Part shown: piece after piece, positions 22,242-34,160 of the stretch | How the letters are laid out: every line of letters starts with the position of its first letter | Position numbering within the stretch: position 1 is the stretch's first letter | From: Cricetomys ansorgei | Lineage: Eukaryota > Chordata > Mammalia > Rodentia > Nesomyidae | Length of the DNA: 64,000 nucleotides | NCBI GenBank assembly: GCA_026225945.1 | Contig: JAMJFZ010004061.1 | Location: forward strand, 22,861,501-22,925,500 | Reading direction: 5' to 3' | Notes under the pieces: model-generated | The model's database searches: none | Seen by the model: only the letters and a program-made list of their open reading frames with translations | Told to the model about the DNA's origin: nothing | Position numbers and translations under genes: made by a program

Positions 22242-23339
22242 ACTTGATAAGAATTCATTTCGTTAAGTTCAGTCTCTTCCTTTCACCTTAGGCTCCCCTC
22301 CTTCATCAGCATACTTTTGCACAGTAGTGATTAGAATTGCTTCCCTATGACTATATATGGGCCAGGAAGATATTTCAAGGTTGCTCTAGATCTTTTGAAC
22401 TACAATTCTTTGCTTCTCCATCAAGAGAAACACACTGAGAAGGAAGGGCAGGGTGGAATGCGGATGAGTTGATATACTTACACTTCTGCCTCACCGCACA
22501 GTACTTTTGTCTTCCACACCACACAGTTCATCTCTTGCAGGATGAACTTCAGATAATACCCTATCCAAGGACTCAGGAGACTTTGTTAACTTAAAGGAAA
22601 GTCCTCATTCTCTAAGGTTCAGGTTCTATGCACAAACTGTGAAGGTTCTAGATGGATCCTTTTGACCTAACCATGTTTATGATTACCAGAAATCACATAA
22701 TCATCCTATAAAATCTAAAGTCATAGGCAAAACCTGTAATTGTTAGCTCACTATTTAAAACAGATAAATAATCCCCTAGTAGAGAAAAATAAAGGACAAA
22801 ATGCTCAAATAAAAGGCAATACAAAAATACCAAATGTTCTTGGTTAAGGAAATATTGCTTGTACTTGCCAGATCTATTTGTCTAATTCCCTTGATTCTGG
22901 TCCTTGTTTCTCTGTAGCTCTAATTGAAAATGTACTGGCATTGCTCAGATTGAAGCTGCTGTCACATTAACATATCGATCCTGTAATGGTTTTTGCAAGG
23001 GCTTTGTGCAGGAGATGGCCATTCACAAGAAGCCTATTATATAAAGGACATGAAATAAATAATTATAGATGTGCAGCTTTGCAGTTTTTACTCCATTTGC
23101 TGAACTAAGGAATCTATCTCAATGGTTGAGTCTGACAACTTTTGATCATAATCATTAGTACCAGACAGAAGATTAGGATGAGTTATTGTCAAGCCATCGA
23201 CAAGCCATTCCCAATCTTTCTCTAAATCTTTCAGATTATCGCCCTATCAACAGAGCAAACTGGAGCATGTATCCCCAATTTACATAATTTTGGATGTGTT
23301 TTTCTCATATGTTATATGTCTTTAAAATATACAATTAAA
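22242..23339. other. unassigned; possible conserved noncoding stretch near 22920-23060
   Basis: No repeat or gene recognised. About 22920-23060 is balanced in composition and lacks any repeat resemblance, so it is one place to test for cross-species conservation. Confidence 0.35.
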
Positions 23340-23645
23340 GGAGCTTGAGTGATAGCTTCAGTCAGTAAAATATTTGCTGTGCAAGCATGAGGACCTGAAC
23401 TCAATTACCAGAACCCATGTTAGAGAAACAGCATGATAAGAATTTGAAAGGTCTGCACTAGGAAGTAGATACAGGCAGATCCCCAAGGCTAACTGCACAG
23501 CAGCCCAGGCAAACCAGTTGGCTCTAGGTTCTAGTAAGAAATTCTGTTTCAAAAAAAACCAAGATAGATGCTGCCTGAGTAATGGCTCCTATCTGTATTT
23601 CCAACACATATAACTGCATATATGTGCACATATCATACAATTTCA
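23340..23645 (+). mobile_element. RSINE1-like SINE
   Basis: The head is tRNA-like, with 'ctgtgcaagcatgaggacct' and 'gaactcaattaccagaaccc'. The body contains 'cagatccccaaggctaactg'. The tail has repeated ATATGTGCACAT-type sequence in place of a clean CA tract. Diverged but ordered as in RSINE1. Confidence 0.7.
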
Positions 23646-25596
23646 TGTAATAAAATACATATAAGGCTCTTAATCTTTGTGTGACCTTTGGAATTATGTT
23701 GTTCTCCTTTGATTACTGAAAAAACTCCCACAGCTAAGACCACAGTTAACCATAGCAAGGAAATACACTGCTAATAAGAATATCTTCTACCTGTGTCCTG
23801 CCCTGTCTCACATAATAACTGAGTTTCATGCTATCTGGCTATGCTAATAAGACACATCAAGAAACTGATCTATTCTCCATCATACACATTTGCTCATTGC
23901 CCAGTGGAGCACTGACACATCGTTTGCCATCCACATTTTTTAGTGGGCATTGATTGGTTGAAGCTTCTGGTGAGTTACTGGTCTTCCCTGTAAAACACTC
24001 AACCTCAAATGCCTCCTCCTCTACAACAAACTTTTTCTTTGGTGGCCAAAGATACTGCAGTTTGTGTTTCCAAGCACTTGAACAAAAATCTTTTCACTTG
24101 CAAGAAGGAGAAAATAAATGTCCCTAGAGCCTGGGAATATAACCTGAGTGGTAATGCTGAAAAACATCCACACTAAAAGTCAGCTCTGAAGCCATTAGGA
24201 ATCCTAACCAAGTACACCTTTTGTACAGACAAAATTCCTTTGAAGTTTTGTTCTTACTTGAATTTGTGTTCTGTCCTTTTGTAGGCCATTTTTTAATTTT
24301 CATACAAAAGTGATGTTTTGAAATCAGGGATGCTTCCAAACTCATCCTATTTCCACCAGTCTGACTAATACATTATAGATTCTGCTCACCCAATAATAAC
24401 TGCTCAAGAAATATGGTATAAACACAACCAGTAGGTGGGATGTTAATCACCGCCCACCTGTTGAACTTTGGTACACGTAATTTCTGTAAATCTCACCTAA
24501 ATGGTCCCAAGAGACAACACCTGTATGCCAAAATTCTTCCTTTCCAAGTCACAGAAATGAGTTCACTCCATAAGGCCAGAGCACTGGAACCCTATGGAGG
24601 TCTAGTGGTCATTTTACATGAAAAATTATAAAGTCATAAAGTTGACGTCTTGTCAAACTCCTGCAGCCACAACTTTCAAAGACTAGAAATGATAGCTTTG
24701 ATTTGAGGAGCAAGAATTGCATCAAAAATGAAAATAATTTCCCTCTGAACGTTCATGATGTATCAAGAACTGAACGCTGTACCTCAAGTGCTAGTGTTCA
24801 TGACCCTTTTCAGAGTGCACATATCTACTGTTAGAACAGACTAGGTTCTTAATGCTTGCTGGTTAATGTGATCTAAATTATTCAAGGTATGAGATAACTG
24901 ACAAGTCACTGATAATGGCATTATTTGTGACCTCCTTAAGTTCAGCACTTTAATATCTTCTGATGACTTCAGAGAGTGGTATTGCATGTGTGGGGGTGAC
25001 TCTCAGCACTGCCTGTGGTTGTGAAGAGCTGAAAGCAAACTCCATCGGTTGAGATACTCCATATTTATTATACAGCTCACAAAAGCACTGTTCTCTGCCC
25101 AAATGAAAATGTCTTCGTAGTTTAAGCTGCTAAGATGTTCAGAGTTCCACAGAAAGAGCAAGTGCTCTCTCTCTCAATTAGCAGCTCATGCAGCAGATGT
25201 TCGCAGGGCCTTCTTGCAACAATAGACAGCTGTTGAAACACTCTCCTTTTTAGGTTTCTGTGACCATACTCTTTGACTTTCCTGTCGTCTAGAAGTTTCT
25301 ATATTTTGGATCCCTCTTCTTTACTTTGCTCATGAACTCATGTTGTTCCCAGTCAGGTTGTAATCCCTATTCTCTTTTCATTGTTATTATACCTGTGACT
25401 TCGATTATCTTCTATACAGTAAGGAATGACAACTGGGTCTCTACTCAGACTCCATGTAAAATGTCTCCTATTTATTATCACTTACCATGTATTGCAAATC
25501 CTCTGATGACAACCAATATCCTATTTTTTATATTCTGAAGCACATCCAAATTTTCATGCAGGTCTAGCCAACATCTTCACTGAAATTCCATCTCAG

Positions 25597-25598
<2 letters not shown>
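23646..25598. other. 2 kb of single-copy-looking sequence
   Basis: No gene, RNA or nameable repeat. The 60-75 codon frames here have no domains. Confidence 0.4.

Positions 25599-25645
<47 letters not shown>
25599..25645. repeat. (GT)23 microsatellite
   Basis: Perfect GT run of about 47 bp, long enough to be polymorphic. Confidence 0.97.
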
Positions 25646-25650
<5 letters not shown>

Positions 25651-26837
25651 ATGTGCAGGTGTGTGTGATTCCTTCTTCCTTCATTTTCTCACAGGGGTGC
25701 CTCCTTGAAAACTCTGTCATAAATCCACATTAAATTCTTCATCTGAATCTTTACCACAGGACACCAAAGCCAGCACCACAATGAAAGGTATCCCCCTTCC
25801 TATAAACTCTCTCATATTTTGTCTTTTCCATCAATATTCACTACCTCAAGATCTCAGACTGAGGTGCAACTTGGTGGCCAAGTGCTAGTCTGGCACTTTG
25901 CACAAGGTCCTGAATTCAACCCAGAATCCAAACACAAACAAAGCAAACAGCACCTCAGTAAATAATACCATCATTCTTCCAGTTACCCAAGTGCGATAGC
26001 TGAGAGTCATCGCTAAATGTTGAGAGTTCTGAATGTTTTCTGAGGCATCCCACCATTGACTGCATCCAAGAATAACCTCATTCAGAGCTCCAAATTGTCA
26101 CCAGTGTCAACAGAATTATGAGTTTCTATCTCTTCCAGGCTGGGAGGAAGACTGGAAACACCATTTTTACCACTATTATGTATCTTCTTTCTCCTAAGCA
26201 GATTGAAATCCTTGGGGACTGTTAGTCTTCATTTTTTTATATCTGTTTCCTAGTATTCAGCTTAAACCTTCTAATGCATAGTCACTTGCCAGATATTTGC
26301 TGAATGAATCAATAAGCAAGTCAATAAATCTTTCAAAGGAAGAAATTAATCAAAAGATGGAAGGAAGGGAGGTTATGATAAAAAAGAATATAGAGCAGGA
26401 GAAGAAAGTAGCTTCTAGCCCTTCCAAAGGTTTTGTCCCTTGTGTTGAATTGATGCCATGATGAATGATCCATTTTAGGAGATAAGAGGAATGCTGGCAA
26501 AGTTCTGGAAAACAAGGTTTTAAATTATAGCTACATTTTCTCATTTTGTCTCATCTACTTTGGAATTTCCAAGAGGGTTTAATATACCAGTTTGTGCAGT
26601 GAAGTAGTTTACACAACAGAGAGTAATCAATAAATACTAATTAATGATAATAATTAAGAGGGAGAAGTAAGTAGAAGACACAACTGGAATAGCTAAGTAA
26701 GTTTCAGCTGAGTTAAGTCTCTTTCTTAAAGGGAAGTTCTCTGTCATTTGTCCTGCCTATTGTATCATAATTTCTTCTGCTAGGAAAAAAATAGCTAAAA
26801 TAAAAAAAAATACATGCCCGTGTCCTTTGTCAACCAC
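25646..26837. other. unassigned sequence
   Basis: No gene or nameable repeat is seen. Confidence 0.4.
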
Positions 26838-26985
26838 ATACTATTGATATGACTTGGAGGGGCTGCTTAACCTCTTGGAACTTATACATCTATAAGAAAC
26901 AGCATTAGTGTCTATAGCCTCAGACTAGGTGATGGTCACAACCATTTCTAGCTCTAAAATCTTGTTCCATTTTGTCCAATGCTAT
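26838..26985 (+). mobile_element. MIR-family remnant
   Basis: 'gctgcttaacctcttggaac' resembles the MIR core end, and 'ggtgatggtcacaacca' with 'tctagctctaaaatc' resembles the MIR/MIR3 3' area. Weak but in the correct order. Confidence 0.45.
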
Positions 26986-27529
26986 ATTTAGGTCTCTCAA
27001 TGCCTGTCAATCCAGTGCTTTCTGCAAACTGGAAAATGAATTCAAACTGGCTAGTGTTTTATTAGAGCCATCTAAAAATAAACTTTGTAGCAGAGACTAG
27101 GAAACTTCTCTATGGAAACAATGCATGCCCGTGAGTCAGAAGCTCCTTTGCAGAAACCATTTTCTATCTCATTCTTTGCTACCTCTTAAAATGTGTGCTT
27201 CCCACAAGCAGGAGATAAGGAGGTGAACCACATACTTATTTACCATACTGACATACGGTAAGAAGAAAGAAGACAATATGTGGGGATTTGGGGTAAGTAT
27301 TTACTACTTTGGATTGTACTCAGTGAAAGTTTAAGAAATTTTGGATCAGAAACTGAAGTCCAGCAGGCTTCAGCAGGCGCTCATTAGACTAATGAAATGG
27401 TCTGTCTGTCCTAAAGCTCTACTTCAATTGAAAAAAGTACCTTCAATAACGTGATAAAGTAGGGAAGGCAAGAGTAATCATCCTAGGAACATATGTTCTC
27501 TTTCTTGGTTATCGAGTGTCATTTTATCC
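26986..27529. other. unassigned sequence
   Basis: Nothing recognised. Confidence 0.4.
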
Positions 27530-28500
27530 ATTAAGAATATATATATTTTTAATTTTTAAGTTAACATTCTCAACCCCCACTTCTCCCCTCAACTCCTTCC
27601 AGATCCCCACTCTCCTTTGTGAGACAGATCCCCAGTCTCCTTTTGTAAGAAGAGACTCTCTCCAAGCAGATATTCTGATCTTCTGGCTCTTACCATCTTT
27701 CCACCCTCCTTCCCCTCCTCTGAAATGATCCATGAGCCCTAAGTGTACAGGGAATTATGTTGTGAATGGGAGGTAGGTACCCCAAGATAAGTTTAGCTCT
27801 GAATTTTGAGCAGTTGTAGCTTTCTGTAATGTTCCTTGCCCATCTTTTATGGGGGGTAAGAGCTATACATAACCGTGGGTTAAGGATAGGTATAGAATGA
27901 AGTGAGAGGCTATACTGGCTTAGGAAACTGGCAGTCGTAGGCTCTCATCTAGTTTCCATGACCTCACCAGACACAGGCAGGTAGGTAAATTTCTAGTACT
28001 ATCCATGAATTCCCTCTTATTGGGCAGCATTAGCCCAATTAGGTAAACCGTTGGTTACCCTTGGGATATAAGTACCACTATTACACCTATGGGAATATCT
28101 TGCCAGGCTGATCATTGTCGTGGTGTCTTGGTCTTATAGCTGGATAGAAGTATGTATTGTTTTCTCTCATGGGAGCTTGCATGGCTCCTTCTGCAACTAT
28201 GAAGCTAGTACTCAGTAGGGAGGCTTCCAGGTCATTCTAAATTGGTTCCTCTGAATCCTTTGCAGTATATGATGACTTCAATAACAGGAACTTACCTTAT
28301 TTTCTAGAAGGCACCAAGGACAATGGCAATAGCCTATACTGTATTGTAGGTCTCTTAGAATCCTCTGCCAAGACTCAAATGAAGGTTTCATATGCCTGGA
28401 ATTGGGGTTTTTGTTAGATAATCTATGTATTTGTGTGGGAAGCATTGTCAATCATTGGCATAACTAGTATGTATGTATATATATATATATGTGAAAGCCA
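27530..28500 (-). mobile_element. LINE-1 (Lx-type) 3'UTR, antisense
   Basis: The plus strand begins with a T-rich stretch and a C-rich block (27560-27720), the complement of an L1 A-tail and G-rich 3' end. Rodent L1 3'UTR cues in reverse follow: 'cctcttattgggcagcatta', 'gatcattgtcgtggtgtc', 'tgggagcttgcatggctcc' and 'aggcttccaggtcattct'. No ORF2 was recognised, so it is a 5'-truncated copy. The far edge is unclear and may reach about 28700. Frames at 27516-27733 on both strands lie in it. Confidence 0.72.
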
Positions 28501-30984
28501 TTTTTTTCTTTATTTTAGTTTACATGAGTCCACAATTTCTCTATCCATTCTCTCTCTTATTTAAAGGAGAACATTCAAAGTAACTTTAATCTCATGATCT
28601 AATATATCTCCCACTTTTTGAAGAAAGTAGAATATAAAAGAGAATTACATGAAAAACAAACCAACAAAAAAAAAAAAGCAACAGAAAGATTGGTCTGTGG
28701 GTTATATTTGGCCACCCAGTAGATTTTCTGAGGCATGACAGATAAGGAAGTCTAGTATGAGTTCAAGACAAAAATTACAACAGCAGCTTGTTGTTCCTGA
28801 CAAGGTAAATGAAAACCTTGTTGCTCCTTGTGTCAAAGGAATCTTTCCAGATCCGCTGATAGAAACCACATAGCTCTCTAAAAATTCTTATCATTGACCA
28901 CATTAGAATGACCTGGAAAGCTTTGTCACTACAGTCTTCCTTCTCTACAGATGGAAGATTTAAGATTTCACATGCTACATTCGACAGGTGTTCTTTATTG
29001 GTTGCATGGCCTGCAGAGGAAGGTCTGTGGTGAAGGCAGGACAGGCAGACTCCTGACAAACTGTCTTAATGTTTGGCCTTGTGTTCCAAAGAGCAAATTT
29101 TCTGGGAAATTTCTGTTCTCTATCTCTAAGAATCTACTTTGCCATTGGCTGGGTTACAGATCTTTTCATCATAAACTCATTTTTAAACCTCAGTTCTCAA
29201 AATTGCTTCATAATCCTAGTTTAAGTAACAATAATGTCTAATAAGAACACATAGCATTAAATCACTTAGTTAACTACTGCTCGGGTCCCACCCACATTCA
29301 TGCAACAATTTGCCATGTAATTCCATGGCCTTCCGAGATTGGTGTATCTTACCCTCAACCTCGTTTAACACAGAGGCAGCACTGGCAGGCCTTCACATGC
29401 CCTGAACTATTTGCATGTAGGGAACTGGTAACATGGTTGCTATGGAGTGAGAATGAAATTTTTCAGAGTTGGAAAACCAAAGACCAACTAGAAACAAGAA
29501 ATATTGGATATTCAGAGACCAAATGAAAAGGTTAGAGCCAACGAGCCAAGTTTAAATGCAAGCAGCCCTTTGTATACCTCTCCCTATATCAGATTTGAAG
29601 ATTCTCAGTGTACTGGTACTTCTCATTGTACAATGTGGAGACATCACAAGATTTTTATAGTTGAAGCCAAGTGAAATAGAAAGAAGCCAAGAGACAGGCC
29701 AGCTGGGTAACTTCAGAGTAGTAGGTTCATCTCCACCTGACCTCTTCCTGAGTCTAGAAAGCACATAGTATTCTTCTTCCCAACCCACTTCAGTGGACAT
29801 TTCTAAGATGCCAAAGAGATAGAAGCACTATAAGTAATAGGAAAATGGGAACATTCGCTTTCATGTGTTAGTCACAAATTAATGTCCATTTTGTGGGATT
29901 TTTCTGAAAATAAATTTGATAAAAGATCATGACAACTGAAGAAGTTTTCTGTCTCTTTTCAAGACTGATGCATAGTTTGTACTGTAGCTATCATATCACA
30001 GTCTTCTTAGACCACTGGAAGGAAGAAAGAGAAGACGAAAAAGCAAAGACCAGTATGTCCTTTGTGTCCACATTAAATTCTATTTTAATTTGGGAATTTG
30101 CCCCCATAGATCTGTTCGCAAACACAAATACAGTAACCTTGGGCTGAGGTAATCAGGGCACTGAGATTACCTAAGGTGAAAATTCAACATAATTTATTAT
30201 TTTTTTTTATTATCTCAACATAATTCCAATTTTTAGAAGCTTTAAGGGAGGAATTGGATTTATCTGTGGAAAATATAAGCAGAATAAGCCACAGTTATCT
30301 TTGATAGAAGTTATATTACATTGAAATTATTCATTTTCTGAAAAAAGTCTTTATTAGCGATCATTAAATATTTTTATCCATCCCCAACCCTTCTAATGAA
30401 AGTAGCCACAGTAAGGCTCATGGGAGTAAAAAGACCTTGTTCTGAAACAATAAGACAGTACTTTCTTACTTTCTTTCCTAACAAATGAAGTTTTATACTC
30501 AGTAAGAACTCAGCTTGAATAATGAAAACATGGTCTTTTGGGGCTTAGTTTTTACAAAGATGTCTATAACTGAATATAATTAGCTTTGTCTGTGAAGTAT
30601 CTTTCTCCATCACATATATAAAGTTGCCTATCAAAGAGCTACAAAAGGAATTGACTACCTTTAACTTTCTGTCTCTTTCTCAGATTTTTTTTGTTTTCTT
30701 TTCTATCTCACCAGATATAGCACCTTGAGACAACTGGAAAGTCAAGCAATGATTCAGAATTGACTTCTGTCAAGAGTTGTTACCACACCTACATAATACC
30801 ACAGATATAAAACATACTCACACTATAAATTTTTTGAAACATTTTACACAATTTAGGAATTGAACTATTTTGATAATGAGTAACTCACTTAATATATGAT
30901 TGGTTCATCATATAATCAACATATTTGATGTGTTAGTTAACAAGTGATAAAATCTAGTCTATATTATTATCAAGTGTTATACTT
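28501..30984. other. 2.5 kb of single-copy-looking sequence
   Basis: No nameable gene or repeat. The 94-codon antisense and 96-codon sense frames at 28775-29241 overlap each other and lack domains. A short (TA)n lies at 28475-28490 and an A run near 28665-28677. Confidence 0.38.
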
Positions 30985-31115
30985 TTCTTTCTCTTCCTTC
31001 CTTCCTTCTTTCCTTCCTTCTTTCCTTCCTTCCTTCCTTCCTTCCTTCTTTCCTTCCTTCCTTCCTTCTCTTCTCCTTCTCCTTCTCCTTCTCCTTTCCT
31101 TCTTCTTCCCCCCCC
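30985..31115. repeat. polypyrimidine (CTTC/CCTT)n tract
   Basis: About 130 bp of almost uninterrupted pyrimidine, (CCTT)n then (CTTCTC)n then C8. It abuts the poly(A) end of an antisense B1 and probably arose from that tail. Frames of 63 (+) and 80 (-) codons are artefacts of it. Confidence 0.95.
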
Positions 31116-31203
31116 AAGACAGGGTTTCTCTGTAACTCTGGTTGTCCTGGGATTCATTCTGTAGATCAGGCTGGCCTCAAACCCACAGATATCCATCTGC
31201 CTT
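31116..31203 (-). mobile_element. B1 SINE, truncated
   Basis: 'aagacagggtttctctgtaa' through 'tcaggctggcctcaaaccc' to 'tccatctgcct' is the reverse complement of the right two-thirds of B1. The left part is missing after 31203. Confidence 0.87.
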
Positions 31204-31253
31204 GTGGGCTATTTTGATTTTGTATATTTCACTTTGCATTATGTAGCCACTTA

Positions 31254-31258
<5 letters not shown>

Positions 31259-31298
<40 letters not shown>
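31259..31298. repeat. (GT)20 microsatellite
   Basis: Perfect GT run followed by a G-rich stretch (31300-31313). Confidence 0.97.
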
Positions 31299-31300
<2 letters not shown>

Positions 31301-31313
31301 GAGGGTGGGGGGA

Positions 31314-31984
31314 GATTTTTATCTTCTTGGACTGGTTAATTTTTCTTACATGTCCCATGTTTACTGTTCTGTTTTTCCAGAGCTTTCATATAGTCTTTAG
31401 TTAGGTTTTTTTATTATGTATTTATATAGTTAATCTGTCTTTAGTTTTATTACTATATATTTAGTCACAGATGCCTTTATCTCATGGGTTCTCAAAGGAG
31501 AACACATCATCACTAGGGGTTGCAAACTGGCTCTGGAGAACATACATGGAGAATACACACATACAGCACAAGCTCTATACTGCGGTATGAAGACTTCCTG
31601 AAGTGGATGAGGTGATTGGAAGTTTCCCTAGTTTCCTCAATGTTTCCCTAGTGTGTTAATACTGAGCAAAAGACAGAGAAGCATTGCTTTGAATTGTTTT
31701 CATGTATGTCATATGTATCTATGTGATTTTTTTTTCCTAGCTCACTTGAAGCTATTTTTGGCAGAGACAATGTCTCCTGTTTCTACTGAATGTTTATACC
31801 ATCTGCACAAAGGTTCTCACATCTTTGTAGGGCACCCTTATGGAAAGAGATGGTGTTTAATTGTATGCAACTGTGAGTTATGCAAATTTTTGAAAAATAT
31901 CATAATAAATACTCAGTTTCATAATAAGAAATAATGCTAATTCCTTCAAATTAGGAATTTATCAAGAAAGCATGGTAAGAAAGT
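31314..31984. other. unassigned sequence
   Basis: A 93-codon frame (31653-31934) lacks domains; otherwise nothing is recognised. Confidence 0.4.
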
Positions 31985-32145
31985 TCAAGGGTAAAGGGTA
32001 GAGGTGTTTACTGCCAAGCCTGAGGATCTGAGTTATAGCCACATGGTAGAAGAAGAGAACTTATTCCTCATAAGATGTCTTCTGATCTCCATGTGTGTTC
32101 TAACATGTGTGTCTACACACGCAAATAAATAAATAAATAAAGGAA
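31985..32145 (+). mobile_element. tRNA-derived SINE (B2/B3 class variant)
   Basis: It carries 'tactgccaagcctgaggatc' and 'tgagttatagccacatggta', then 'gaacttattcctcataag', 'ctgatctccatgtgtgttc', and an (AAAT)5-type tail at 32124-32145. The head before 31985 is degraded. Confidence 0.7.
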
Positions 32146-32621
32146 TACAAACTTAAATTTCCAAGATTTACATGGTATGAAACGGACAAGCCCCATGAAA
32201 TATTAATCATGTTTACTTCCAAGTGTTAACATTATAAGCATGGAAATTCCTGACATGGAACCCTTTTGTGGACCAGCTTACATAATGTTTTTAAGGTGCC
32301 CATTTCCAGTAAAGTATAGTCATATACTAGAATCTGTCAAAGTGCATTCATAGGAATTTAATATATGACTATATGTAATTCAAGTAGAAAGTTTAGATAT
32401 ATTTGAAAAGTATTGATTACATATACAGGCATACTGCAGAACATATTGGTGATTAAGATAACACATTCATTTCTCTTCATTGATTATTATGGAAAATCTG
32501 CACAGGCTATCTGTCCTCTGCTTTATGTAATGTTTATATAAATAGAACTTATAATACGTAATTATCTGAGGTAAGGAACAAGAAAAACCACTTTAATGTC
32601 ATCTAAAATCCTGGTATTCAG
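32146..32621. other. unassigned sequence
   Basis: AT-rich; nothing recognised. Confidence 0.4.
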
Positions 32622-32822
32622 GAGGCTTGGTATGTAGTTCAACTGGTAAAATGTTTGCCTAGCACACACAAAGTCCTGATCCAATTCTATACACTGCATA
32701 AATTCATAGTGGTGGTACACACCTATAATCCTCATTATGCAGAGTTTGAGGTTAGAAGATCAGAAGTTCAAGATCACCCTACTATGCAAAATAAAATTAA
32801 AATAAAATGCTGAGTTCTCAGA
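32622..32822 (+). mobile_element. B4 SINE (ID + B1 composite)
   Basis: The ID-like head reads 'ttggtatgtagttcaactgg' and 'tgtttgcctagcacacac'. The B1-like body reads 'gtggtggtacacacctataa' and 'agaagttcaagatcaccc', with an AAAATAAA-type tail. Order and length fit B4. Confidence 0.72.
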
Positions 32823-33039
32823 ACCCCCTACATAAATGACTGCTCACAAGAGATATGAAAATGAAGTAGGTGTTAAACAGGTGTAGGGATCTGATTAGAG
32901 CATCACAGTTACATTAGATGCTTAAAAGCCACCAAGTATCTAATGTAGTGATAGTCTGTATTCTACTTGTATAGACATATGCTACTTCAGTGTTTGATGG
33001 AGTGCCTGGGAAGTACCCCACAGAAACCAATGTCGCAGG
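32823..33039. other. unassigned sequence
   Basis: Nothing recognised. Confidence 0.4.
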
Positions 33040-33245
33040 GATGCAGCACCACAATAGGGAGGAGAAGATACAAGTTCAGTTTCTTTCATACACTAACAAT
33101 GAGATCTAGAGCAAGTGCCTTACATCTCCAAAATACAATCTTCTCATTAGTTAAACAAGGGCACTTGGCAAGTGTTCCCCTAAATCCTACCTCCAAGTTA
33201 CAAGCATTAATGTGTTTTATGCTCAATAAAAGCTTTTCAACCCTC
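33040..33245 (+). mobile_element. MIR SINE remnant
   Basis: 'aacaatgagatctagagcaa' and 'tgccttacatctccaaaat' are followed by 'tctcattagttaaacaaggg'. The 3' end 'tatgctcaataaaagcttt' fits the MIR terminus. Heavily diverged. The 97-codon frame at 32967-33260 overlaps it and is not a gene. Confidence 0.5.
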
Positions 33246-34079
33246 TCTTGTGACTATTGATGGGTTAGTGTCTCTGAGGTTATCATCAGAGAAACTTGTT
33301 TCCAAGGTCTTAATATCTCTGTTTCTGAAGTTTATACAGAGCACAGATTGTACAGAAATCCTATACTTAAACAGGGGCATGCCTGCCAAAATCAGCCACA
33401 CTTCCACAATATTATGATCTTGGGTCTATTTTTAAAAATGAATCCTACTTCAAACACAATTCAATAAATACAATGTGTAAAAGGTTTTCCTGGCATGGTT
33501 TGAAGAAGAGAATGATAATTCCTTAACTCTTAAAGTGCTAGTAATTAACAAACAGGAAGTAGAAGTATAAAATAAGAAGGAAGGGGGTATAATATATATG
33601 GAAATTTTCAACTGAACATTCTCAGCACAAGAGTATACAGAAAAGATACACAACAGTAAGTGGTCACAGTGGGAGGAGATGACATTGGACAGAATTTTAA
33701 GAAAAGGTCTTATGAAGGTGGCACTACTTTGGAATGACTATATCTTGGAGTAGAAGGGGGCACTTTGGTTATTCTTGAACCCTCCATCTGTCATTCACCT
33801 GCTGATGGAAAAGCCAACACATCATGAGATAGTCTGTTCTGGTTGGTTTTCAATCAACCCTTAGACATACAAAGTTTGCCTGAGGCTGATCCAACACTGC
33901 CTTTCTTTATGTTCTTATTATCTTCTGTGCCACAGTCTACCCATAGGAGCTGAAGAAAGCTAGTGGGATCTCTCTCACAAGACCCCTCTTAAGACAGACA
34001 AGGTCATCTACAAGTTGACTCTTCACCTGAATCAATGTTCCAAATGCTTCCCATCACTGATTTCACAAGAGTCTAACTA
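33246..34079. other. unassigned sequence
   Basis: No gene or nameable repeat. Confidence 0.4.
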
Positions 34080-34160
34080 ATACCATTTCATCTCCCTAGC
34101 CATCCAAGCCCTAGCTCAAAACCCAGCCTTCTTTCTTAAGCTTCTCTGATTTGAATAACT
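34080..34160 (+). mobile_element. weak L2-like fragment
   Basis: 'cctagctcaaaacccagcc' followed by 'ttctttcttaagcttctctg' resembles the L2 3' region. Short and uncertain. Confidence 0.3.

Noticed and set aside
30944..31196. Ser/Phe-rich and Lys/Glu/Arg-rich frames
   Set aside because: They are translations of the polypyrimidine/polypurine tract and a B1.
31486..31540. Possible URR1 (hAT-type DNA transposon) terminal sequence 'gggttctcaaaggagaac'
   Set aside because: Only a few bases resemble the known end and the following sequence does not continue the match.
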